The notes beneath the pieces were generated by a model. That model saw nothing but the letters and a program-made list of their open reading frames with translations. It was not told the DNA's origin and did not search any database. From Pseudonocardia oroxyli (GTDB taxonomy: Bacteria > Actinomycetota > Actinomycetes > Mycobacteriales > Pseudonocardiaceae), in contig NZ_FNBE01000013.1 of the NCBI RefSeq assembly GCF_900102195.1, positions 124,001-188,000 on the forward strand: a DNA stretch of 64,000 bases, read 5' to 3'. The translations under genes and the position numbers were made by a program. Positions 9,434 through 15,907 of the stretch are shown here, in pieces (the stretch's first letter is position 1; the number at the start of each line of letters is the position of its first letter).

Positions 9434-10600
9434 TCAGAGGAGCTCGACGATGGTCGCGTTCGCGGTGCCGCCGCCCTCGCACATGGTCTGCAGGCCGTAG
9501 CGGATCGACTTGTCCCGCATGTGGTGCAGCAGCCGCGTCATGAGGATCGTGCCCGAGGCGCCCAGCGGGTGCCCGACGGCGATGGCGCCGCCGAGGGGGT
9601 TGAGCACCTTGTCCTCGGCGCCCAGCTCCGCCTGCCAGGCCAGCGGGACGGGGGCGAAGGCCTCGTTGACCTCGAACGCGCCGATGTCGGAGATCGACAG
9701 GCCGGAGCGCTTGAGCACCTTCTGGGTGGCGGGGATGGGGCCGGTGAGCATCATCAGCGGGTCCGCGCCGGAGACCGCGCCGGAGTGGTAGCGCGCGATC
9801 GGGGTCAGGCCCAGCTCCCCGGCCCGCTCCGGGGTGGTGATCAGCACGGCGGACGCGCCGTCGGAGATCTGCGAGGCGTTGCCCGCGTGGATCACCCCGT
9901 CCTCGGTGAACGAGGGCTCGAGGGCGGCGAGCTTGTCCGGGGTGGTCCCGCGGCGCAGCCCCTCGTCCGCGGTGAAGTCCTCCTTGCCCGGGATGCGGGC
10001 GAGCTGGCCCGCGAAGGCGCCCGAGTCGATCGCCGCGGCGGCCAGCTCGTGCGACCGGGACGCGTACTCGTCGAGCCGCCGCCTGCTGAAACCCCACTTC
10101 TTCGCGATGCGCTCGGCGCCCACACCCTGGTTGAAGTCCCCGCCGGGGAACTCGCCACCGGTCAGGTCGGCCGCGTACCGCTCCCGGACCAGCGGGCCGA
10201 ACGGGCGGCCCAGGTCGCGGCCCGCGCCGAGTGGCACCCGGGTCATCGACTCGACGCCACCGGCGACGACGACGTCGTACTGGCCGGCCATGACCATGCC
10301 CGCGGCGAAGTCGAAGGCGGACTGGCTCGACCCGCACGCCCGGTTGACGGTGATGCCGGCGACCGTCTCGGGCCAGCCCGCGGCGAGCACCGCGTAGCGG
10401 CCGATCTGCGCCGCCTGGTCGCCGACCTGGTTGACACAGCCCCACACGACGTCGTCGATGGTCTCCGGGTCGATGCCCGTGCGTCGCTGGAGGTCCTGCA
10501 GCACGTATCCGGCCAGGTCGGCGGGGTGGATGTCGGCGAGCGTGCCGTTGCGCCTCCCGATGGGGGTGCGCACCGCGTCGACGATGACGGCGTCGGGCAT
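9434..10600 (-). CDS. Acetyl-CoA C-acyltransferase (thiolase)
   Basis: 388 residues; the ATG at 10600 is chosen because GGAGGA lies just upstream and MPDAVIVDAVRTPIG is the canonical thiolase start. The nucleophilic cysteine is in NRACGSSQSAF, the histidine in GGAIAVGHPLGASG and the second cysteine in MCEGGG, so the enzyme is intact. It cleaves 3-ketoacyl-CoA to acetyl-CoA plus a shortened acyl-CoA, or runs the reverse condensation. It is monocistronic, divergent from the riboswitch-controlled transporter. Confidence 0.9.
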   Translation of the reverse strand: MPDAVIVDAVRTPIGRRNGTLADIHPADLAGYVLQDLQRRTGIDPETIDDVVWGCVNQVGDQAAQIGRYAVLAAGWPETVAGITVNRACGSSQSAFDFAAGMVMAGQYDVVVAGGVESMTRVPLGAGRDLGRPFGPLVRERYAADLTGGEFPGGDFNQGVGAERIAKKWGFSRRRLDEYASRSHELAAAAIDSGAFAGQLARIPGKEDFTADEGLRRGTTPDKLAALEPSFTEDGVIHAGNASQISDGASAVLITTPERAGELGLTPIARYHSGAVSGADPLMMLTGPIPATQKVLKRSGLSISDIGAFEVNEAFAPVPLAWQAELGAEDKVLNPLGGAIAVGHPLGASGTILMTRLLHHMRDKSIRYGLQTMCEGGGTANATIVELL

Positions 10601-10717
10601 GGGTCCTCCGTGTGTCGGCTCTCCTGAACGAACGTACGACACGTACCGACACGCGACACGGTGAAGCAGCTCACTCGGGGCTGGACGCCGGTCTGGATCG
10701 ATGGGGTACAGTGCCTC

Positions 10718-10840
10718 CAGCGAAGGGGAGTAGCTCCCAACTTCGCGGTCGACATACTGGCGCCCCATGGCTCCCGGCCGCGAGGCCCGACTTCGGTCGG
10801 GCGAGCGAGACCTTCGATCCGGCATTGTCCGGGTCGAAGT
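10718..10840 (+). promoter_or_regulatory. yybP-ykoY manganese riboswitch
   Basis: The leader holds GCGAAGGGGAGTAGCTCCC closed by CTTCG (10720-10745), a hairpin around GCCCGACTTCGGTCGGGC, then GCGAGCGAGACCTTCG (10801-10816) and a 3' stem (TTCGATCCGG pairing with CCGGGTCGAA, 10813-10838). The GGGGAGTAGC and GCGAGCGAGACC elements are the conserved Mn2+-binding loops of the yybP-ykoY class. The class typically controls UPF0016/GDT1 and other Mn exporters, exactly the gene that follows 44 bases downstream. The exact 5' boundary is approximate. Confidence 0.85.
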
Positions 10841-10883
10841 GGTCCTCCCTTCGGCCCGGCCCCAGATCGAGGGGTAGGGAAAC

Positions 10884-12128
10884 ATGAACGGCGTGCTCAG
10901 CGCCTTCCTGATCAGCTTCGGCGTGATCTTCGTGGCCGAGCTGGGAGACAAGTCCCAGTTGATGGCCCTGACGTTCGCCACGCGCTACCGCGCCTGGCCC
11001 GTGCTCGTCGGCATCACCATCGCCACCTCGGTGGTGCACCTCGTGTCCGTGGCCGTCGGGTACGGCCTGGGTGCCACCATCCCGACCGGGTGGATCGCGC
11101 TCTCGGCGGCGCTGGCCTTCCTGGTGTTCGGTGCGTGGACGCTGCGCGGCGACCGGCTCACCGAGGAGGAGAAGCAGAAGGCGGGCCAGACCACCCGGTC
11201 CGCGTTCGTCGCCGTCACGGCGTCCTTCTTCCTGGCCGAGCTCGGCGACAAGACGATGCTCGCCACCATCACGCTGGCCACCCAGCACGGCTGGTTCGGC
11301 GTGTGGCTGGGCTCCACCCTGGGCATGGTCGCCGCGGACGCGCTGGCCATCGTGGTCGGTCGCGCGCTCGGCAAGCGGCTCCCGGAGCGGACCATCCGCT
11401 ACGGGGCGGCGGTCGGCTTCTTCGTGTTCGGCGTGGTCCTGCTGTGGGAGGCGATCGTCGAGCTGACCGGCCGTGACCCGTGGGTCGTCGCCTCCGAGTC
11501 GCTGAACCACCACACCGGCGCCTGGATCGCGGTGGGGCTGATGCTCGTGGCGATCGCCGTCATCGCCGTCGGACGGCGGTGGGCGCGCGCGGGCTCGCGG
11601 CGCTCGGCCCCGCCCGCCGGGCGCGCCTCGTGGTGGTCGCGCGCACTGCTCGGCGCGGCCCTGCTGCTCGGCGTGGTCGCCCCGCTGCTCGTGGCGTTCG
11701 ACGTGATCGAGCCGATCGCGTGGTTCAGCGCGCCCGGCTGGATCGTGACCGGCGCGGGCCTGGCGCTGCTGGGGCTGGCGCTCGTGCTCGCGGCCCTGTT
11801 GCAGATGGGGTCCGCGCGCAGGCGCCACGGCCGGTCCCTCGCCCTGACCAGCGACGGCCTGTACGCCAAGGTCCGCAACCCCGCCTTCACCGGCATGGTG
11901 GTGGCGATGGCGGGTGCGCTGGTCATGGCGCCCACCGCGCTCGGGGTCCTGGCCACGGTCCTGACCGTGGCCGCGGTGCAGATCCAGGCCCGCGCCGTCC
12001 GCGAGCCCGGTCTCACCGAGGCCCTGGGGGAGGAGTACGCGAGCTACGTCTCACGGACGGGCCGCTTCCTCCCGCGCGTGCGCACCCCCCGCACCCCCCA
12101 CCCCGAGCGGACCACCTCCCACCTGTGA
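10884..12128 (+). CDS. GDT1/TMEM165-type (UPF0016) cation exporter fused to ICMT-like methyltransferase
   Basis: 414 residues, ATG preceded by GAGGGG. Residues 1-195 are a UPF0016 transporter with its two E-L-G-D-K-S/T motifs (E19 and E119) on inverted-repeat helices; the family exports Mn2+ or exchanges Ca2+/Mn2+ for H+. After a linker (about 195-250) there are further helices and the isoprenylcysteine-carboxyl-methyltransferase/PEMT signature (YAKVRNPAFTG near 326, EYASYVSRTGRFLPR near 385). I see no stop or frameshift between them, so it is a single fused protein. Control by the upstream Mn riboswitch is inferred. The stop TGA lies in a family B palindrome. Confidence 0.85.
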   Translation: MNGVLSAFLISFGVIFVAELGDKSQLMALTFATRYRAWPVLVGITIATSVVHLVSVAVGYGLGATIPTGWIALSAALAFLVFGAWTLRGDRLTEEEKQKAGQTTRSAFVAVTASFFLAELGDKTMLATITLATQHGWFGVWLGSTLGMVAADALAIVVGRALGKRLPERTIRYGAAVGFFVFGVVLLWEAIVELTGRDPWVVASESLNHHTGAWIAVGLMLVAIAVIAVGRRWARAGSRRSAPPAGRASWWSRALLGAALLLGVVAPLLVAFDVIEPIAWFSAPGWIVTGAGLALLGLALVLAALLQMGSARRRHGRSLALTSDGLYAKVRNPAFTGMVVAMAGALVMAPTALGVLATVLTVAAVQIQARAVREPGLTEALGEEYASYVSRTGRFLPRVRTPRTPHPERTTSHL

Positions 12129-12164
12129 GCGGCGATGGTCGCCCTGGCGACCATCGCCGCTCAC
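12125..12164. repeat. Family B palindrome, copy 3
   Basis: A perfect 19-base stem (arm GTGAGCGGCGATGGTCGCC, 12125-12143, complement 12146-12164) with a 2-base loop. It is almost identical to copy 1, about 4.4 kb away. It contributes the stop codon of the transporter gene and separates it from a convergent gene. Confidence 0.9.
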
Positions 12165-12171
12165 GCAGCGG

Positions 12172-13380
12172 TCAGCTGTACCAGGTCGGCTCCGGGATCT
12201 CGTCGGTGAGCACGAGGGCGCCCACCTCGCGGCGCTTGTAGGCCACCGGGTCGTGCAGGGTGTGGGTGCGGACGTTGCGCCAGAAGCGGTCGAAGCCGAG
12301 CTCCGACGTCGTCGCCCGGGCGCCGAGGCCCTCGAAGACCCGGCTCGTCACCTCCAGGGCCACCTCGGTGGCCCGCGCCTTCACCGCGGCCACCCGGACC
12401 TCGTGCTCCCCGCGCTGTCGGGGCGTGACGGCGTCGGGCTGCCGGTGGATCGGGAGGGCCTCCTCGGCGACCCGGTCGGCGAAGGCCTCGACCGCCCAGA
12501 GCTTCGCGGTCAGGTCGCCGTAGAGGTCGAGCTGGTAGGGCTCGTCGACGGCGCGGTCCCGGCCGCCGTGCAGCCACGGACGGGTGTGGGTGCGGGTGTA
12601 GGCGGCGGCCTCCTCGAGGGCGCCGCGGGCGATGCCCAGGTAGAACGAGACGAACACCAGCTGGATGGTCGGCACGTTGAGGGTGTTGTACGTGCGGGCT
12701 TCGAAGACCTTGTCGCGGAAGCCCGCCGCCTCCGCCCACGGCACCCGGACGTCCGAGATCGTCACGCTGCCGCTCTCGGTGAGCCGCTGGCCGATGTTGT
12801 CCCAGTCGTCGTGGAAGGTCAGGCCGGGCTGGGCGCTCGGCACGATCGCGAAGACATGGGTGTCGGTCCCCTCGAGCACGCCCTCGAGGACGGTGACGTC
12901 GGAGACCCTGCTGCCGGTCGAGAAGGACTTGCGTCCGGAGTAGACGATGCTGTCGCCCTCGTCGCGGATCAGGACGTCCGCGTCCCGCGGGTTGACCGCG
13001 CCGCCGAAGAACCAGCGGTTCCGGGTGGCCTCGGCCTCGACGGCCGCGATCTGCTCGGGGGTGCCCACGAGCCGGGCGGCCCAGAACCACAGCAGGTGGT
13101 AGCCCAGGAGCTGGCCGATGGAACCGTCCCCGGCGGCGACCTCCCGGATCACCCGGTAGGCCAGCGGCCACTCCTGGCCGCCCCCGCCGTGCTCGGTCGG
13201 ACCGAGCAGCGTGACGAGTCCGGAGTCCTTGAGCAGCGCCACCTCGTCGTAGGGGGTCTGGCCCGCGCGGTCGCGGTCGGCGGCGTCCTCGGCGAGGATC
13301 CCGCGCACCTCGCGGGCGCGGTCGAGCCACTCGTCGGGGGTGGTCGGGGTGTGGGCGAAGCGGGCTTCGAGCGTGGTCAT
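12172..13380 (-). CDS. DszC/SfnB-like acyl-CoA-dehydrogenase-fold flavin monooxygenase
   Basis: 402 residues from the ATG at 13380, with AAAGGA upstream. The fold is acyl-CoA dehydrogenase-like, but segments such as GYHLLWFWAARLVG, FFGGAVNPRD and YSGRKSFSTGSRVSD resemble FMNH2-dependent sulfur monooxygenases (DszC, SfnB) rather than catabolic dehydrogenases. Such enzymes oxidise organosulfur compounds so that sulfur can be released as sulfite. It follows sfnG on the same strand, 344 bases downstream, with its own leader ORF and hairpin between them, which supports a role in sulfur scavenging. The exact substrate is unknown. Confidence 0.78.
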   Translation of the reverse strand: MTTLEARFAHTPTTPDEWLDRAREVRGILAEDAADRDRAGQTPYDEVALLKDSGLVTLLGPTEHGGGGQEWPLAYRVIREVAAGDGSIGQLLGYHLLWFWAARLVGTPEQIAAVEAEATRNRWFFGGAVNPRDADVLIRDEGDSIVYSGRKSFSTGSRVSDVTVLEGVLEGTDTHVFAIVPSAQPGLTFHDDWDNIGQRLTESGSVTISDVRVPWAEAAGFRDKVFEARTYNTLNVPTIQLVFVSFYLGIARGALEEAAAYTRTHTRPWLHGGRDRAVDEPYQLDLYGDLTAKLWAVEAFADRVAEEALPIHRQPDAVTPRQRGEHEVRVAAVKARATEVALEVTSRVFEGLGARATTSELGFDRFWRNVRTHTLHDPVAYKRREVGALVLTDEIPEPTWYS

Positions 13381-13579
13381 GACAGAGTCCTTTGTGGAGT
13401 GTGTGGGTGCGCGCGCCCGCCCGCCCGCGGGACGCAGGGGCGTCGGGCGGTCGGGAGCGCACACCGGCGACCCGAGCGAGCGGGCGTCCGGCGCGGACGG
13501 GCGGTGCGCGGGAGATGTGGGTGGCGGTCGCGCGTGTCGTGCAGTCCGTGCGGCACGATCAGCGAAAGTGTGCGGTGAC

Positions 13580-13595
13580 TGCGGTCGAGACCGCA
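13580..13595 (-). promoter_or_regulatory. Short hairpin directly after the leader ORF stop
   Basis: TGCGGTC and its complement GACCGCA pair around a 2-base loop just past the leader stop codon. It is placed where ribosome stalling on the leader could alter RNA folding. The remaining approximately 200 bases to the DszC-like start are very GC-rich and contain no gene that I can recognise. Confidence 0.4.
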
Positions 13596-13596
13596 C

Positions 13597-13722
13597 TCAG
13601 CGCACGGTTCTCGCGATCGTGCAGCAGTGAGCGCACGAAACGTGCGACCTGAGGTGGCCCGGACAGGACGTGGTGACGGCGCGGGCGTGGTCGATGACCC
13701 GGCGCCGGGTCAGCAGCGGCAC
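13597..13722 (-). CDS. Cysteine-rich leader peptide upstream of the DszC-like gene
   Basis: 41 residues, GTG start one base after the sfnG stop. The N-terminal part is LLTRRRVIDHARAVTTSC, which matches the LTRRR-(V/I)-DH-x-R ... S-x-C pattern of small actinobacterial leader peptides found before sulfur genes. The tail adds a cysteine cluster (SCAHCC), giving five cysteines in all. No independent ribosome site is clear, so translation is probably coupled to sfnG termination. Cysteine-responsive attenuation of the downstream gene is inferred from known cysteine-codon attenuators in mycobacteria. Confidence 0.65.
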   Translation of the reverse strand: MPLLTRRRVIDHARAVTTSCPGHLRSHVSCAHCCTIARTVR

Positions 13723-13723
13723 G

Positions 13724-14821
13724 TCAGTTCACGAGCGCGGGCTCGAGCGCCGCTTCCTTCTCGCGGATGATCGGCAGCACCTTCTCGCCGAAGTACTCGA
13801 TCTCCTCCTGGAAGTGGAGGAAGCCCAGGAGCAGCAGGTCGGCGCCGCGGCGCTTGTACTCGATCGCCCGGTCCGCGATCTGCTCCGGCGTGCCGATCAG
13901 CTGGGTGCGGAACCCGTCGTTGTACTGGACGAGGTCCTCGAAGGTCGAGTCCGCCCACATCCCGCGCTTGTCCCCGGTGGACGAGCCGGCCTGCTGCACG
14001 GCGTCCCGGAAGCCCTCGACGGCGGGCCGGTTCGCCTTCGCGACGATCTCGCGCAGCTGCTCCCGGGCCTCCTTCTCGGTGTCCCGGGCGATGACGAACC
14101 CGTTGAGTCCGAACCGGACCGTGCGCCCCGCCTCCGCGGCGTGCGCGCCCACCTCGAGCACCTGCTCGGTGAACCCGTCGTAGTCCTTGCCGTTCGAGAA
14201 GTACCAGTCCGCCACCTGGCCGCCGTTGCGGCGGGCGGCCGTGGAGTTGCCGCCCTGGAAGATCTCCGGGTGCGGACGGCCGGGCACGTCGACCGGCTTG
14301 GGCTTGAGGTCGAAGTCGTGGATCCGGTAGAAGTCCCCGCGCAGCTCGGCCTGGTCGCTGGTCCAGATCTCGCGCAGGGCCCGGATGAACTCGGCGGAGC
14401 GGCGGTAGCGCTCGTCGTGCTCCAGCCAGGGCTCGCCGAGTGCGGTGAACTCCTGCTTGAACCAGCCGCTCACCACGTTCACCGCGGCGCGGCCGCCGGA
14501 GAGGTGGTCCGCCGTCGCGATCCACTTGGCCAGCACGCCCGGGTGCCAGAGCCCGGGGTGCACCGCGGCGATGACCTTGAGCTTCTCGGTGGCCAACAGC
14601 AGGGCCAGCGAGAAGCTGGTGGACTCGTGCTGGTGGTCGGCGCCGTAGGACGCCATGTACCGGACCTGGGACAGCGCGTACTCGAACCCGACGCGTTCGG
14701 CGGTCTGCGCGAGCCGCCGGTTGTAGTCGATGCCCCAGTCGGTGCGTTGCTCGATCGTGGAGGTGACGAGCCCGCCGGAGACGTTGGGGACCCAGTAGGC
14801 GAACTTCAGTGGTGTGGACAC
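13724..14821 (-). CDS. sfnG: FMNH2-dependent dimethyl sulfone monooxygenase
   Basis: 365 residues, GTG start with AGGAG seven bases upstream. It is a luciferase-like TIM barrel with SfnG/SsuD-family hallmarks: FAYWVPNVSGGLVTS, QVRYMASYGADHQHESTSF, VIAAVHPGLWHPGVLAKW and GGRAAVNVVSGWFKQEF. SfnG converts dimethyl sulfone to methanesulfinate in two-component reactions with an NADH:FMN reductase, which is not in the window. It forms a sulfur-starvation operon with the DszC-like gene downstream, and a 23-residue cysteine leader precedes it. Confidence 0.88.
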   Translation of the reverse strand: MSTPLKFAYWVPNVSGGLVTSTIEQRTDWGIDYNRRLAQTAERVGFEYALSQVRYMASYGADHQHESTSFSLALLLATEKLKVIAAVHPGLWHPGVLAKWIATADHLSGGRAAVNVVSGWFKQEFTALGEPWLEHDERYRRSAEFIRALREIWTSDQAELRGDFYRIHDFDLKPKPVDVPGRPHPEIFQGGNSTAARRNGGQVADWYFSNGKDYDGFTEQVLEVGAHAAEAGRTVRFGLNGFVIARDTEKEAREQLREIVAKANRPAVEGFRDAVQQAGSSTGDKRGMWADSTFEDLVQYNDGFRTQLIGTPEQIADRAIEYKRRGADLLLLGFLHFQEEIEYFGEKVLPIIREKEAALEPALVN

Positions 14822-14858
14822 GGTGCTCCTGTCGAAAGGCGGGAAGGCGGCATTCGAC

Positions 14859-14930
14859 TCAGCGACAGGCGCAGGACACCACGGTCAGGTGATCGACGTG
14901 CCGACGACGCGTCAGCAGGAACCCGGCCAT
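14859..14930 (-). CDS. Cysteine-containing leader peptide upstream of sfnG
   Basis: A 23-residue ORF with ATG and a GGAG site seven bases upstream, ending 37 bases before sfnG. Its last 19 residues are LLTRRRHVDHLTVVSCACR, the textbook form of the actinobacterial R-R-R-H-V-D-H-L leader with terminal cysteines. These leaders are seen in front of sulfur-acquisition genes. Cysteine-codon-dependent translation probably sets downstream expression. It is far too short for ordinary gene calling, but its ribosome site, motif and position all agree. Confidence 0.78.
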   Translation of the reverse strand: MAGFLLTRRRHVDHLTVVSCACR

Positions 14931-15074
14931 GTCTCGACTCCACCACGTCCGGGCGCCCGGGTCAAACGGTGTCCACATGTCGAACGCGTCCGAACCATTG
15001 AGCCGTTCGGTGGAGCCTCGGTCCAGTGGTCGGGACGGGTGAAATGCGTGCGGAGGCCCGCGTGTTCCCCGGAC

Positions 15075-15854
15075 ATGACGACGACGGAGCTCGACTGGAC
15101 GACCTGGCACGCCGAGCGCGAGGAGCAGTTGCGGCTGCCGCACGGCTGGCTGAGCCTCACCGCGCTGGAGTGGGTCCCCGAGGAGCCCACGAGCTATCCC
15201 GGCCTGCCCGGGACCTGGCGGGCGACCGGTGCGGGCGTCGAGCTCACGGCCGCCGCGGCGGACGGGCTGGTCGTCGGCGGGGCGCCGGTCGACGGCACCG
15301 TACTGCTGGAGCCGACGGACGGGCTGCCCGGCGAGCTGGTGCAGGTGGGGGACCGCACGGTGGAGGTGGCGCGCCGCACGAACGCCTACGCCCTGCGGGT
15401 GCGCGACCCGCAGGCGCCCACCCGGACCGCGTTCACCGGCGTCCCCACCTTCCCGGTGGAGGACCGCTGGATCGTCGACGCCCGGTTCACGCCCTACCCG
15501 TCCCCCCGGCGGATCACGGTCGGCGCGGTGGTGGAGGGCCTCAACCACTTCCCGACCGCGGTGGGCACCGTGCGCTTCACCCTCGACGGCGTGCCGCAGG
15601 AGCTGGTGGCCCTGGCGGGCAAGCCGGACGGGCTGTCCCTGCACTTCCGGGACGCGACCTCCGGGGTGAGCACCTACGGCGGCGGCCGCATCCTCAAGGT
15701 CGGGGAGCCCGGCCCGGACGGTCACCTGCGGCTGGACCTCAACCGCGTCGTGAACCTGCCGTGCGCCTTCACCGCCTTCGCCACCTGCCCGCTGCCGCCC
15801 GCGGAGAACACCCTGACCGTCCCGGTGGCGGCGGGGGAGCGGCTGCCGGCCTGA
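15075..15854 (+). CDS. DUF1684-family protein
   Basis: 259 residues; the ATG at 15075 gives the family's usual N-terminus (W-x-x-W-H-x-E-R-E-x-x-L, then PHGWLSLTALEWV). The DUF1684 pattern continues with FPVEDRWIVDARFTPYP, LHFRDATSG, YGGGRIL and a C-terminal LNRVVNLPCAFTAFATCPLPPAENTL. The family is widespread but has no firm biochemical role; the C-terminal part is rich in strands. There is no signal peptide. It stands alone, starting 145 bases from the divergent sfnG leader. Confidence 0.75.
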   Translation: MTTTELDWTTWHAEREEQLRLPHGWLSLTALEWVPEEPTSYPGLPGTWRATGAGVELTAAAADGLVVGGAPVDGTVLLEPTDGLPGELVQVGDRTVEVARRTNAYALRVRDPQAPTRTAFTGVPTFPVEDRWIVDARFTPYPSPRRITVGAVVEGLNHFPTAVGTVRFTLDGVPQELVALAGKPDGLSLHFRDATSGVSTYGGGRILKVGEPGPDGHLRLDLNRVVNLPCAFTAFATCPLPPAENTLTVPVAAGERLPA

Positions 15855-15907
15855 GCCGGTAGGGCACCCGACGGGAGGGGTCGGCTCGGGGATGCCAGAG
15901 TAGGGCT

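Noticed and set aside
14814..15074. Longer N-terminus for the DUF1684 protein
   Set aside because: It would cover the sfnG leader region on the opposite strand and lacks family similarity; the family N-terminus begins at 15075.
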